This document shows positions 1 through 9,803 of a stretch of 64,000 nucleotides of DNA, piece after piece. Positions within the stretch are counted from its first letter, which is position 1; each line of letters opens with the position of its first letter. This stretch comes from Bacillus_BD sp963787345 (GTDB taxonomy: Bacteria > Bacillota > Bacilli > Bacillales > Cytobacillaceae). The notes beneath the pieces were generated by a model that worked only from the letters and a program-made list of their open reading frames with translations, searched no databases and had not been told where the DNA came from. The translations under genes were made by a program, and so were the position numbers. Location: contig CAWBCW010000026.1 in NCBI GenBank assembly GCA_963787345.1, positions 372,001-436,000 on the forward strand, written 5' to 3'.

Positions 1-1
1 G

Positions 2-3000
2 GAAATGCTAGATTTCGATCCTGTTCTTAGCAAACAATTGGGCTTTGAAATCAATGTTACCCATCGTGATGATAAAACTGATGCTCCGTTTAGTGCATGG
101 AGTGCCTATCAATCTAGCTCTTTTTGGAATGATACAAGTGGCTACGGGATCGTTAACCTGAGTGAAGAAACCGTGAACGGCACAGAGAGTCATTTGCTTC
201 TAGAGGAAAATTTTGATAGTTATGAAACTGGTGAATTCCCAATGAATTGGACTTCCCATGTTAATTCAGGCGGTCAAAGTTTTAAAATCGTGAAAGATGC
301 AAACAGCGGAGATGGGAAACTCGTCTATGATGGAAGTGCCTCTGGTCATTCCGCGGCAGCATTGGCTCCTGTTAGATGGGATAACTATGTCGTTGAAGCC
401 GATTTATCTTTTGAAGAAGTACTTAATAGTGCGAGATGGGCTTCTTTAGTTGTGAGAGCTTCTGATCATGGATTAAATCAATACAATCAAATGGCTGTTC
501 GACAAAACGGAAGCTATGAGTTTGCTCATCGAACACCTAGTAACGCTTGGTCTGTTCCAATTACAGGAAAATGGACAGAACCGCTTGCTTTAGGTGAAGA
601 GTATACATTGAAAATTAGAATTGTTGATAATCAAGTGAAAGAATATATTAAAGCAAAAAATAGTACAGAATATACGCTTTTAACAGACCAACGTCTAGAT
701 ACTAGTATGCTAGAACGTGGAAAAGTGGGCGTACGTGCTGATCAAAGTAAAGTTGCTTTTGACAATTTGAAAGTAACAAGAGTTACTGCGGATGAGATCA
801 TGATGGATGTTCCGACAGAATTGGAATCGTTAACTGGTCCGGTAGATGTATCCTATGAAGTGCAGTTCTCTGATGACATTAAAGAGTCTGTACCAACTGA
901 AAATGTAAAGCTCTATTCCTCTGATGAGTCTGTTATCAAAATAATCGATGGACAACTTTATCCTCTTAAAGAAGGAAGGTCAACGATTATGGCGGTCTAT
1001 CAAAATGCTGTAGTAGAAAAAGAGGTGACGGTCAAATCGTCTGTCGAGGGTGTTAAAGTGAAGTCTCTACAGCATGAAGACGGGTATGTTTTAGGGACAG
1101 CTGGAGTTTCCATTCCGATCAATGGAGTTACGTTCCAGACTGCTAATAATGATTTAACAGAAGGACAAGTGACAGGTGATCAAGTGAAATGGTCTTCAAA
1201 TAGTGGAGATCTTGAGATTACAGCAGATTCAATTTTACCAAAAAAAGCGGGTGTTTATTCCGTAACGGTTACAAAGGATGAGGCGACTACTCCGATTCTT
1301 TTAGTCGTAAAAAGGGAAGAGGATGAGGAGTACGTCTTGTATGAAGAGGATTTTGATTATTTATCAGAGATCCCAGAAGATTGGACAAAGCTCAGCGGTA
1401 CAAGCGATGATAAGGTACAAGTGAAAGCAGGAGCTCTTGAAATCGATGGCAGAGGCGATGATTATAACGGCACAGGTGTACTGCTTCCTGAATACTTAGG
1501 GTTATTTGGGAATTATAAAATTGAAGCAGATATGACCCATATCGCTGCTAATAATACGGGTCGCTGGAATTCCATCATGTATCGTGTCCAGAATAATAGC
1601 TATCCTTACTATCAAATGGCAGTCCGTCAAAATGCAACAGCAGCGAATGGGGTGGAATTTGCCGAGAGGACACCAGAAAATGCGTGGAATGTACCTGAAA
1701 CGGCAGGCTATAGTGAATCAATTAGCAAGGACAAAATGTATCGCTACAGTGTTGTCGCATATGAAAACCGTGTACAGGAATGGATCAATGATGAGCTGCT
1801 TATCGATACGGAATTAGCAACTTCTTATGAAAAGGGAAGAATTGGTTTTCAAACGGCAGGTAGTTTAACAAAAGTGGACAATATTAAGGTAACATTGCAA
1901 ACAGAAGAATTGCCAGAGATTGTTAGACCGGGTAATAACTTTGTCGCGGTTACAGAACCAGACACAAGTATTTCTCTTGCACCAAGCGTTGTAGCAGAAG
2001 TAGATTCAAGTGAGGATTATAATGGATTAATGGACGGAAAACTTCCATCCACTGCGATTTTCCATGTGAATAGTAAACTAGAAGTAACGGATGAAACAGG
2101 AGAAAAGATTGCGAGTCTTTCAGCTGTGATTGAAAAGTTGGATAGGAAGGTCATTCCAGCGTTCAGAATCAATGATGAGGCGACCATTCAACCATTGATC
2201 CAATATTTAAAGAAAATTCAATTAGAGGATGCCTTTATTCTTTCCGATCAACCTCAGTTGGTAAAAAAGGCAAGGGAAGCTTATCCAATTATTCGCGGGA
2301 TTATTGAATATAAGGTATCAGGTCAGCTAAGTGAGGAGCAATTAATGGACATTCGTCGAACAACGAATAGCCATCTAGCGAAAATCATCCTTCTTCCTGA
2401 AGGTGCAGCAACGAGAGAGAATGTTGAGTACTTACAGAAGAAGTTAATGACCGTTTGGATAAAAGAAGAGAAGGATTCCAAACCTGTTGATCTTCACAAA
2501 ATCATTACAGCAGGTCCAAATGGAATGGTAACGGATCAGCATGAAGAGAATATCGCTGCTTTAGAGTTTTACCAAGATAATATAACTCTTGTCCGTACAC
2601 CATATATGTTAGCACACCGTGGGATCCCAGGGCTTGCACCAGAAAATACATTAGAAGGTGCGATTCTTGCCTATGAAAAAGGGGCAGATCATATTGAAAA
2701 TGATATTTATTTAACAAAAGACGGACATATTGTCATCTTACATGATGGAACCCTTGATCGGACGACAAATGGAACAGGATATGTTGAAAACTATACATTG
2801 GCGGAACTAAAGGAATTGCTTGCTAATGACCAGTTCCCTGAACAGTATCCAGATGCGAGAATTCCGACTCTTAGAGAGTTTTTCGAAGAGTTTAAAGGCA
2901 AAGAGGTCGAACATATTGTAGAAATCAAGAGTGGCAATCCAGAAATTGTAGATAAATTGATTGAATTAATTAACGAAATGGATGTTGAGAATCAAGTATC

Positions 3001-3937
3001 TGTCATTTCTTTCAATGCTTCTCAATTGGAGTTGCTAGCAGAAAAAATGCCAGGAATGTCAATTGGCTTTTTAACTTCTGGCATTGCGAATGAAACAAAT
3101 GTAAATCCTTCTTTACGTGCTGCATTGAATGTAATTCAAAACTTAAACTCCACTTTTAATACAAGTTATGGTGGTTTAGGTGAAAACTTTATGGAAGCAG
3201 CTAAGCATCGTGGAATTACGTTCTGGCCGTGGACATTTCGAAATCAGGATTTGTTTGTAAACTACTTTTTATTAGGAACAAACGGTTTAACAACGGATTA
3301 TAATCATTGGGCTGCTGATTGGGCATCAAGCATTACGCCAACGCAAACCGAATATCATTTGTCAGTAAGAAGAAGTGTAGAAGTAAACGCACAAATCGAA
3401 ACTTATGATCGTCAAGTGAAAGGCGTTCAGCCTGAAATTGTCTTCATTGATGGGAAGGATCATGTAACAGTAGAAGGCAATATGATAACGGCCCAAAGTA
3501 ACGGCACGGTTCATGCGATGCTGCGTTATACTCAAGCCTTACCAGGTGGAAAATCATATGACCTTTATACACAGCCAATCACGATTGAGATTACAGGAAA
3601 GAATAATGCAAAAGAAAATATCATCATCATCGATCAAGAAGCCGCGGAAGTTGAAATTGGAAAGTCTCCTCATATGAAAGAGGGCATTCTTGTGAAAACA
3701 TCTGCTTCCATTAAGGGGGAGGGATTGAAAAACAATATCGTCACCGTCAGTCCAACGAACGAAGGCGCCATCGTTCACTTAAACGGTGAACGTGTTCAAC
3801 ACGTCATCATTGACAACAGTAATATCAAGGAAATCAGAGGCGCTGAAAACGTTAGAAAATGGACCGTTCGAGAGGGCGTCGATGTGACGAGCCTAAAAAT
3901 ATACAACAGCAATGGTGAGGAAATCGGGATAAAATAG
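2..3937 (+). CDS. Secreted/wall-type glycerophosphodiester phosphodiesterase, 5' partial
   Basis: The reading frame is open to the window edge, so the true start lies upstream. Numbering from the Met at 5, the visible order is: a short end of an upstream domain (1-60), a LamG/concanavalin-like domain (about 65-260), a Big-type Ig domain (about 262-345), a second LamG-like domain (about 448-635), a degenerate TIM-barrel phosphodiesterase-like segment (about 655-860), an apparently active GDPD domain (about 868-1110) and a C-terminal Ig-like part. The GDPD domain has the expected HRG (H871-R872), APENT, a paired acidic motif (IENDIY) and LHDGTLDRTTNG. GDPD enzymes hydrolyse glycerophosphodiesters or related wall polymers to glycerol-3-phosphate. 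The sugar-binding-like modules suggest surface action on polymer substrates. The exact substrate is inference. Confidence 0.8.
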   Translation, partial: EMLDFDPVLSKQLGFEINVTHRDDKTDAPFSAWSAYQSSSFWNDTSGYGIVNLSEETVNGTESHLLLEENFDSYETGEFPMNWTSHVNSGGQSFKIVKDANSGDGKLVYDGSASGHSAAALAPVRWDNYVVEADLSFEEVLNSARWASLVVRASDHGLNQYNQMAVRQNGSYEFAHRTPSNAWSVPITGKWTEPLALGEEYTLKIRIVDNQVKEYIKAKNSTEYTLLTDQRLDTSMLERGKVGVRADQSKVAFDNLKVTRVTADEIMMDVPTELESLTGPVDVSYEVQFSDDIKESVPTENVKLYSSDESVIKIIDGQLYPLKEGRSTIMAVYQNAVVEKEVTVKSSVEGVKVKSLQHEDGYVLGTAGVSIPINGVTFQTANNDLTEGQVTGDQVKWSSNSGDLEITADSILPKKAGVYSVTVTKDEATTPILLVVKREEDEEYVLYEEDFDYLSEIPEDWTKLSGTSDDKVQVKAGALEIDGRGDDYNGTGVLLPEYLGLFGNYKIEADMTHIAANNTGRWNSIMYRVQNNSYPYYQMAVRQNATAANGVEFAERTPENAWNVPETAGYSESISKDKMYRYSVVAYENRVQEWINDELLIDTELATSYEKGRIGFQTAGSLTKVDNIKVTLQTEELPEIVRPGNNFVAVTEPDTSISLAPSVVAEVDSSEDYNGLMDGKLPSTAIFHVNSKLEVTDETGEKIASLSAVIEKLDRKVIPAFRINDEATIQPLIQYLKKIQLEDAFILSDQPQLVKKAREAYPIIRGIIEYKVSGQLSEEQLMDIRRTTNSHLAKIILLPEGAATRENVEYLQKKLMTVWIKEEKDSKPVDLHKIITAGPNGMVTDQHEENIAALEFYQDNITLVRTPYMLAHRGIPGLAPENTLEGAILAYEKGADHIENDIYLTKDGHIVILHDGTLDRTTNGTGYVENYTLAELKELLANDQFPEQYPDARIPTLREFFEEFKGKEVEHIVEIKSGNPEIVDKLIELINEMDVENQVSVISFNASQLELLAEKMPGMSIGFLTSGIANETNVNPSLRAALNVIQNLNSTFNTSYGGLGENFMEAAKHRGITFWPWTFRNQDLFVNYFLLGTNGLTTDYNHWAADWASSITPTQTEYHLSVRRSVEVNAQIETYDRQVKGVQPEIVFIDGKDHVTVEGNMITAQSNGTVHAMLRYTQALPGGKSYDLYTQPITIEITGKNNAKENIIIIDQEAAEVEIGKSPHMKEGILVKTSASIKGEGLKNNIVTVSPTNEGAIVHLNGERVQHVIIDNSNIKEIRGAENVRKWTVREGVDVTSLKIYNSNGEEIGIK

Positions 3938-4007
3938 TCTACAGTGAAACATATAGAAGGTTCTAGAATGACAGAGTTCAAAAGCCTTATATCGTGGTTA
4001 TCAAAAG

Positions 4008-4035
4008 CAGGAGAATCTATCATTGGATTCTCCTG
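4008..4035 (+). terminator. Intrinsic terminator after the GDPD gene
   Basis: A perfect 10-bp inverted repeat (CAGGAGAATC/GATTCTCCTG) with an 8-nt loop, followed by a T-rich stretch, lies 70 bp after the GDPD stop. Confidence 0.75.
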
Positions 4036-4107
4036 TTTCACGTTTTAAATCTGTAATGAATCAGTTAATAGAGTCATAAATTAAGATAATTAGGGCTTGG
4101 AAATGAA

Positions 4108-4142
4108 GGTGGGACAAGGAACCTGTTTCCCCTGACCCCACC
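4108..4142. repeat. Palindromic hairpin upstream of gabT
   Basis: GGTGGGACAAGGAAC is followed by an imperfect complement ending CCCCACC. It is a hairpin of the same general kind as the other intergenic palindromes but with a different core sequence. It may terminate read-through from upstream. Confidence 0.45.
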
Positions 4143-4179
4143 ATAATCATGCATTTTCATGGATGAAAGGGAGATGGTC

Positions 4180-5532
4180 ATGAGTAATGCGAATGTTCAC
4201 GGAAATTTGCCGGGGCAAAAGTCAAAAGGGTTAGTAGAACGAAGAAATAAAATTGTGCCTAAGGGAGTTAGCAATGGGGTTCCCACTTTTGCAAAAACAG
4301 CTAAGGGGGCACTCATTACTGATGTTGACGGAAATACATTTATTGATTTTGTAGGGGCGATCGGAGTGATGAACGTGGGGCATGGTCATCCGAAAGTCAA
4401 GCACGCATTGAATGAACAAATTGATCAGTTTATCCATACAGGATTCAATGTTATGATGTACGAATCTTATATTGAGCTGGCAGAAAGGCTTGCTAGTCTT
4501 GCACCTGGAAAACATGAAAAGAAAGTTCTTTTACAAAACAGCGGTGCTGAAGCGGTAGAAAATGCTGTGAAAATTGCCCGTAAGTATACAAAAAGACAAG
4601 GGATTCTTTCGTTTTCCGGAGGTTTTCATGGACGAACCTTAATGGCGATGACGATGACAAGCAAGGTTAAGCCCTATAAATTTGAATTTGGGCCGTTTGC
4701 TCCTGAAGTGTATCGAGCTCCATATCCTTATCCGTACAGACGTCCGAGCGAGTTAACTGGAGTGCAATATGAAAATTACGTACTGGAGCAATTCCAGAAC
4801 TACTTTATTAGTGATGTCGCTCCTGAAACGATTGCGGCTGTGGTTATGGAACCGGTACAGGGAGAGGGCGGTTTTATTGTTCCAGGAAAACGGTTTGTAC
4901 AGGGAGTCGCTGAATTTTGCAAAAGGCACGGGATTTTGTTTGTAGCAGATGAAATTCAAACAGGGTTTGCTCGTACAGGCCATCATTTTGCAATGGAGCA
5001 TTTCGATGTTATTCCTGACTTAATTACCGTCTCAAAATCAATGGGAGCAGGGGTCCCAATTAGTGGAGTGATCGGGAGGAAGGAAATTATGGATGCTGCT
5101 GATCCTGGTGAGCTTGGTGGGACATACAGCGGTAGTCCATTAGGATGCAAAGCAGCCTTGGCGGTTTTGGATATTATAGAAGAAGAGAAGCTGAATCAAC
5201 GAGCAATCGAAATTGGAAAAATGGTGACGAATAGGTTTCAACAGTTTTACAAAAAGTTTGATTGTATTGGTGATGTAAGGGGTCTTGGGGCGATGTGTGC
5301 CATCGAAGTCGTAAAGGATCGCCAAACAAAAGAGCCAGCAAAGGACTTAACCAATGATATTATTAAGGAAGCGAATAAAAGAGGATTATTACTTTTAAGT
5401 GCTGGTGTTTTTGGAAATGTGATTCGCCTACTCATGCCATTAGTTATTACTGATGAACAGTTGGATGAAGGGTTACAGATTTTAGAAGAATCTATTAAGG
5501 CTTCTACTATTCTATCAAATGAGGCTAATTAA
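4180..5532 (+). CDS. gabT: 4-aminobutyrate aminotransferase
   Basis: Class III PLP aminotransferase of 450 residues that transfers the amino group of GABA to 2-oxoglutarate, giving succinate semialdehyde. Seen: the QNSGAEAVENAVKIAR cofactor-phosphate region, GFHGRT, the acidic PLP-ring motif ADEIQTGFARTG, and the Schiff-base lysine in TVSKSMGAGVPISG. The ATG at 4180 is chosen because AAGGGAG (4167-4173) lies 6 nt before it; the in-frame ATGs at 4159 and 4174 have no usable ribosome binding site. gabD follows after 22 bp, which makes a GABA degradation operon. The GabR activator usually found with it in Bacillus is not in this window. Other omega-amino acid substrates are possible, but the pairing with gabD supports GABA. 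Confidence 0.9.
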   Translation: MSNANVHGNLPGQKSKGLVERRNKIVPKGVSNGVPTFAKTAKGALITDVDGNTFIDFVGAIGVMNVGHGHPKVKHALNEQIDQFIHTGFNVMMYESYIELAERLASLAPGKHEKKVLLQNSGAEAVENAVKIARKYTKRQGILSFSGGFHGRTLMAMTMTSKVKPYKFEFGPFAPEVYRAPYPYPYRRPSELTGVQYENYVLEQFQNYFISDVAPETIAAVVMEPVQGEGGFIVPGKRFVQGVAEFCKRHGILFVADEIQTGFARTGHHFAMEHFDVIPDLITVSKSMGAGVPISGVIGRKEIMDAADPGELGGTYSGSPLGCKAALAVLDIIEEEKLNQRAIEIGKMVTNRFQQFYKKFDCIGDVRGLGAMCAIEVVKDRQTKEPAKDLTNDIIKEANKRGLLLLSAGVFGNVIRLLMPLVITDEQLDEGLQILEESIKASTILSNEAN

Positions 5533-5554
5533 ATATAATAGAGTGGGGGATACA

Positions 5555-6985
5555 ATGGGTTTACATTTAATGCAAATTAATGGAGAACGTGTTCGTAGTG
5601 AAAATAACGAATTTATTGATGTTATCAATCCAGCTACGGGACAAGTGATTGCGCAAGTTCCGAATGGTGGAAAAGCCGAGGCAAAAAAAGCAGTCGATGC
5701 GGCTTATGGGGCATTTAAGCAATGGTCTGCTAAAACAGCAGGTGAGCGCAGTCAATTGCTGATGAAATGGTTTCAATTAATCGATGACAATAAAGAAGAC
5801 CTTGCAATAACGATGACAAAAGAACAAGGGAAGCCCTTGAAAGAAGCGCTTGGTGAAATCAACTATGCGAATAGCTTTGTTTCATGGTATGCGGAAGAGG
5901 GAAAACGAGTATATGGAGAAACGATTCCTTCATCCCATCCGAATAAAAGGATTCTCATCCAAAAAAGACCAGTTGGGGTCGTTGCAGCCATCACACCGTG
6001 GAATTTCCCGGCGGCAATGATTACGAGGAAAGTGGCTCCAGCACTTGCAGTCGGTTGTACGGCTGTGATCAAACCAGCTTCTCAAACACCTCTAACCGCA
6101 ATTAAACTGGTGGAACTCGCCCATTTGGCTGGCATTCCAAAAGGCGTGTTAAACGTTGTAACAGGGGATTCCAGTGCGATTGGTGATTTGCTGCTGCAAG
6201 ATGATCGTGTCCGTAAGCTAACGTTTACCGGTTCGACAGAGGTAGGGAAGCTGCTTATGAAAGGGGCTGCCGATACAGTAAAGAAAATTTCTTTGGAATT
6301 AGGTGGTCATGCTCCGTTTATTGTGATGGATGATGCGGATCTCGATAAGGCAGTAGAGGGAGTTATCGCCTCAAAGTTTAGAAATGCTGGCCAAACTTGT
6401 ATTTGTACGAATCGAATCTATGTACATGAAGCGATCGAAGCTGAATTCAATGAGAAATTCAGTAAAGCGGTAAAAACTTTAAAAGTAGCAAACGGCTTGG
6501 AAGAAGATACGGATGTAGGGCCGCTAATTGATCAACAGGCAATCAATAAGGTAGAAGAACATATTGCAGATGCGGTAAGTAAGGGTGGAACCATTCTTCT
6601 TGGAGGGAAAAGAGCCGATATCGGGGATGGATATTATTTTGAGCCGACGATTATTCGTCATGTAACTGATGATATGATCTGTATGACAGAGGAGACGTTT
6701 GGGCCGTTGGCACCTGTGACAACTTTTAAAACGGAAGAGGAAGTCATCCAACGAGCCAATCATTCAAAATATGGATTAGCTGCATATGTTTTTACGGAAA
6801 ACCTGGGCAAAGCCATTCGGATTAGTGAAGAACTCGAGTATGGGATTATTGGGCTTAATGATGGGCTTCCTTCTGTTGCGCAAGCCCCATTTGGAGGCTT
6901 CAAAGAAAGCGGACTAGGAAGAGAAGGCGGACATTATGGAATGGATGAATACCTCGAAGTGAAATATGTATCGATTGGATTTTAA
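5555..6985 (+). CDS. gabD: Succinate-semialdehyde dehydrogenase
   Basis: Aldehyde dehydrogenase of 476 residues that oxidises succinate semialdehyde to succinate with NAD(P)+, the second step of the GABA shunt. Seen: the TPWNFPAAM cofactor-binding segment, FTGSTEVGK, the general base E248 in LELGGHAPF, and the catalytic C282 in GQTCICTNR, all spaced as in GabD. The start at 5555 is preceded by GTGGGGGA; the longer frame from 5519 would overlap gabT and has no ribosome binding site. It is co-transcribed with gabT and ends at a strong palindromic terminator. The CxC pair at the active site (C282, C284) is the usual GabD arrangement. Confidence 0.9.
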   Translation: MGLHLMQINGERVRSENNEFIDVINPATGQVIAQVPNGGKAEAKKAVDAAYGAFKQWSAKTAGERSQLLMKWFQLIDDNKEDLAITMTKEQGKPLKEALGEINYANSFVSWYAEEGKRVYGETIPSSHPNKRILIQKRPVGVVAAITPWNFPAAMITRKVAPALAVGCTAVIKPASQTPLTAIKLVELAHLAGIPKGVLNVVTGDSSAIGDLLLQDDRVRKLTFTGSTEVGKLLMKGAADTVKKISLELGGHAPFIVMDDADLDKAVEGVIASKFRNAGQTCICTNRIYVHEAIEAEFNEKFSKAVKTLKVANGLEEDTDVGPLIDQQAINKVEEHIADAVSKGGTILLGGKRADIGDGYYFEPTIIRHVTDDMICMTEETFGPLAPVTTFKTEEEVIQRANHSKYGLAAYVFTENLGKAIRISEELEYGIIGLNDGLPSVAQAPFGGFKESGLGREGGHYGMDEYLEVKYVSIGF

Positions 6986-6991
6986 GAAAGG

Positions 6992-7030
6992 ATGCCAGAT
7001 ACCCTCTAGTTTCTAGAGGGCATCTGGCAT
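6992..7030. terminator. Bidirectional palindromic terminator (GTGCCAGG-type family)
   Basis: 18-bp inverted repeat with one mismatch and a 3-nt loop: ATGCCAGATACCCTCTAG at 6992-7009 and its complement at 7013-7030. It lies between the convergent gabD and the gene at 7039, so it can serve both. Confidence 0.75.
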
Positions 7031-7038
7031 TAAAAATT

Positions 7039-7686
7039 TTATAGGCTCTTCAATGCATCTGCAATAGGGGTGTCGCCAGCAACAAGGTCAAATGCACGTT
7101 TATACGTGGTTCCTTCCGTTAGTACTGCGACAAGTGTTCTTGCAACATCTTCACGTGGAATCGATGCTCGAGCTAAGTTCTCAGCTGCAGAGACTTTTCC
7201 AGTTCCAGATTCATTTAATAATGCACCTGGACGAACAATGGTATAGTTTAGCTTGCTAGCAACAAGTGCATTGTCAGCAAAATGTTTAGCAACCATATAA
7301 GGTTTGATTGGACTATTTGCCCAGATTTCTCGGTTGTGTGCCCCAATCGCACTGACCATCACATATCGGTTTGCGCCAACTTTTTCTGCGGCGATCATTG
7401 ATTTTACTGCACCATCCAAATCAACTAATAATGTTTTATCTGGACCAGTATGACCGCCAGATCCAGCAGTGAAAATCACTGCGTCACAGCCTTGAATCGC
7501 CTCGGCAATTTCATCAACAGAACCTTCTAAGTTTGCCACAACAGCTTCAACGCCTGTTTCTTTAAGGGTGACAGCCTGTTTTTCATCTCGTACCATCGCA
7601 CGCACGGTATGTTCATTCCCTTTCTGCAGGAGACTAACAACCTGTTTACCAATTTGCCCATTAGCTCCGATTACGAATACCTTCAT
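7039..7686 (-). CDS. yhfK: YhfK-like NAD(P)-binding Rossmann protein (atypical SDR)
   Basis: A 215-residue atypical short-chain dehydrogenase with the N-terminal dinucleotide-binding motif GANGQIGK (residues 7-14), VIFTAGSGG in the middle and a YMVAKH stretch in place of the classical YxxxK catalytic pair, followed by YTIVRPGAL. This matches the B. subtilis YhfK group (NAD-dependent epimerase/NmrA-like). The substrate is unknown; family members act as reductases or as redox sensors. It is monocistronic, divergent from the gene at 7840 and convergent with gabD. The AAAGGGG ribosome binding site lies just upstream of the ATG at 7686. Confidence 0.8.
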   Translation of the reverse strand: MKVFVIGANGQIGKQVVSLLQKGNEHTVRAMVRDEKQAVTLKETGVEAVVANLEGSVDEIAEAIQGCDAVIFTAGSGGHTGPDKTLLVDLDGAVKSMIAAEKVGANRYVMVSAIGAHNREIWANSPIKPYMVAKHFADNALVASKLNYTIVRPGALLNESGTGKVSAAENLARASIPREDVARTLVAVLTEGTTYKRAFDLVAGDTPIADALKSL

Positions 7687-7839
7687 TACACACTACCCCT
7701 TTCCTTATTTTGTCTATTCCATTTTTTCAAAAGGAAAGCTACTTATCAAGAAGGATGCTTATTGGTAGGTGTTCCTTCTCGAATATTTCAAAGACAAGCC
7801 TCATAGAGATAGTAGTGGGAGCGGCAATTTAAAAATGGG

Positions 7840-8406
7840 GTGGTTAAGGTCTTAGCGAGATGGATAGCAATGGTGCTTGGAAGTTTTTTGCTAGGGATTG
7901 GAATAAATGGATTTTTAGTCCCGCATCACTTGTTGGATGGGGGACTTATTGGTCTGGCTCTTATACTTCATTATCATTTTGATTTTCATGCGGGACTTTG
8001 GTCAGCGTTGTTAAGTATTCCATTAATCATTTACGCTTGGATAAAGGACCGGAAGCAATTTCATGGCAGTGTTTATGGGATGATTTTGACTGCTATTTTT
8101 ATTGATTTATTGGTTCCCTATCAATTTTCTCTCCCGATTGGATTGAGTGCAATTCTTGGCGGGGCCATTTGCGGAATTGGTGTCGGGATCATGCTTCGAT
8201 ATAAGACAAGCACAGCGGGAACGGACTTAATCGCTTACTTCATATCAAAAGCAACCGCATTAAATATAGGACTTCTAATTGCAGTTATGGACGTAATCAT
8301 TGTTCTTCTCGGCTTTCAAACATTGGGTCTGCAAAGTGTTGTTTTTTCAAGCCTTACCATCCTAACAGCGGGTATTCTTGCATCGTTGTGTTACGAGAGG
8401 TTTTAA
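7840..8406 (+). CDS. YitT-family integral membrane protein, short form
   Basis: 188 residues with about five to six hydrophobic segments and the YitT-family signatures: LGIGINGFLVPHHLLDGG near the N-terminus, AILGGAICGIGVGIMLRYKTS and TAGTDLIA in the middle. It lacks the C-terminal cytoplasmic DUF2179 domain of most YitT paralogs, so it is the single-domain form. Function in the family is not established; transport is a guess. The start is uncertain: GTG at 7840 has only a weak upstream purine run, and the ATG at 7870 is an alternative. Confidence 0.75.
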   Translation: MVKVLARWIAMVLGSFLLGIGINGFLVPHHLLDGGLIGLALILHYHFDFHAGLWSALLSIPLIIYAWIKDRKQFHGSVYGMILTAIFIDLLVPYQFSLPIGLSAILGGAICGIGVGIMLRYKTSTAGTDLIAYFISKATALNIGLLIAVMDVIIVLLGFQTLGLQSVVFSSLTILTAGILASLCYERF

Positions 8407-8412
8407 GGTCAG

Positions 8413-8452
8413 GGCGTCTGGTATACTGCCGAATTGGAAGGGACTAGGCGCC
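8413..8452. repeat. Palindrome of the GTGCYAGG-type family
   Basis: GGCGTCTGGTATACTGCC and a G:U-tolerant complement ending ACTAGGCGCC form a 40-nt hairpin directly after the stop of the YitT-like gene. It is a probable terminator and a member of the dispersed family found throughout 7-39 kb. Confidence 0.55.
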
Positions 8453-8583
8453 ATAATAAATGGAATGTATAATGGAAATAGTACAATATAGATTGGGATT
8501 ATGAGAATCTAAACAAACGTTTGATTAAGTTGATTATATGAAAAAGGGACTTGGAACCCCATAATTTAAAAAGGAATGATATT

Positions 8584-9768
8584 TTGAACAATCCAACATC
8601 GCTCCTCATCAAAAATATTAATATTTATCTAGAACAGGGGATCATTGCTGATGGTTCTATTTTAGTTGAAGAGGGTAAAATAAAGGAAATCTACCATAAA
8701 GGGGTTCCATCGTTTGCAACTGAACTGACACATGTCATTGAAGGTGAAAATTTAAATCTCATTCCCGGCTTCATTGATGGGCATATCCATGGGGCATACG
8801 GAGCGGATGTTATGGATGCGACAGAAGCAGCATTAGATACAATTGCCTCCCATTTACCGAGAGAGGGGACAACAAGTTTCTTAGCGACGACTATTACTCA
8901 AGCTCCCGAAAGAATCGAAAGGGCTTTGATGAATGCTGCTCATTATAAGAATAAATCTGGTCAAGCGGAGATGCTCGGTATTCACTTAGAAGGACCGTTT
9001 ATTAATAAAAATAGGGCAGGTGCACAGCCTGCTCATTATATTTTGGAACCCGATCTAGAGCTCTTTAAAAAATGGCAAACACAATCAAACGGATTGATCA
9101 AGATCATCACATTAGCACCTGAACAGGATTTGGATGGTTCATTTATCCAATATTTGGTGAATTCTGGCATTACTGTATCGGCAGGACATACGGATACTGA
9201 CTATGCTGGGATAGAAAAGGCTGTTTCCTATGGAGTTAGCCAAGTGACCCACCTATGTAATGCGATGACAGGAATCCATCACCGTGATATTGGCGTGGTC
9301 GGGGCTGCTTTTCAGTTAGAAAAGTTGAAAGGCGAGTTGATCATAGATGGTGTTCATATCGACCAAAAAATGGTAAAATTAATTTACAAAAATATGGGCA
9401 GTGGCCGGTTAATGTTGATCACAGATGCACTCCGGGCGAAAGGGTTGCTGCCTGGGATGTATGAACTTGGCGGTCAACAGGTGTTCGTTTCAGAGGAACG
9501 GGCTGTTTTGGAGGATGGCACCCTTGCTGGCAGTATGTTAAAAATGAATGAAGGGGCAAAAAGGATGCTGGAGATTCCAGATGTAGCACTGGAACATATT
9601 ATCGAGATGGCATCCATAAATCCTGCGAAACAAATCGGTATTTTTGACCGAAAGGGAAGTATTGCCATTGGGAAGGATGCAGATCTATTAATCGTTGATA
9701 ACGGGCTCCGTATCAAATATACTCTTTGCCGGGGTATTGTTTCTTTTGTAGAAAATAAACTAAACTAA
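8584..9768 (+). CDS. nagA: N-acetylglucosamine-6-phosphate deacetylase
   Basis: Amidohydrolase of about 394 residues that removes acetate from GlcNAc-6-phosphate, giving glucosamine-6-phosphate for NagB. Seen: GFIDGHIHG (metal-binding HxH), HLEGPFINKNRAGA (metal-ligand Glu and substrate loop), SAGHTDT, THLCNAMTGIHHRD, and the catalytic Asp in LITDAL. The TTG at 8584 is preferred: AAGGAA (8571-8576) stands 7 nt before it, whereas the earlier TTG at 8551 has its purine tract abutting it. It forms an operon with nagB. No NagR/YvoA regulator gene follows, unlike B. subtilis nagA-nagB-nagR. Confidence 0.93.
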   Translation: MNNPTSLLIKNINIYLEQGIIADGSILVEEGKIKEIYHKGVPSFATELTHVIEGENLNLIPGFIDGHIHGAYGADVMDATEAALDTIASHLPREGTTSFLATTITQAPERIERALMNAAHYKNKSGQAEMLGIHLEGPFINKNRAGAQPAHYILEPDLELFKKWQTQSNGLIKIITLAPEQDLDGSFIQYLVNSGITVSAGHTDTDYAGIEKAVSYGVSQVTHLCNAMTGIHHRDIGVVGAAFQLEKLKGELIIDGVHIDQKMVKLIYKNMGSGRLMLITDALRAKGLLPGMYELGGQQVFVSEERAVLEDGTLAGSMLKMNEGAKRMLEIPDVALEHIIEMASINPAKQIGIFDRKGSIAIGKDADLLIVDNGLRIKYTLCRGIVSFVENKLN

Positions 9769-9803
9769 AGTGCCTGAAACTTTAAACTAGAAAGGAGAAA
9801 ATT

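Noticed and set aside
8413..8452. Possible NagR/DasR operator (TGGTATAC) upstream of nagA
   Set aside because: It is part of the dispersed palindrome and does not fit the operator length or symmetry.
8500..8535. Possible cre box near nagA (AAACAAACGTTTGATT)
   Set aside because: Only the central CG and flanking A/T agree; it misses the outer consensus bases. It is just a CAAACGTTTG palindrome.
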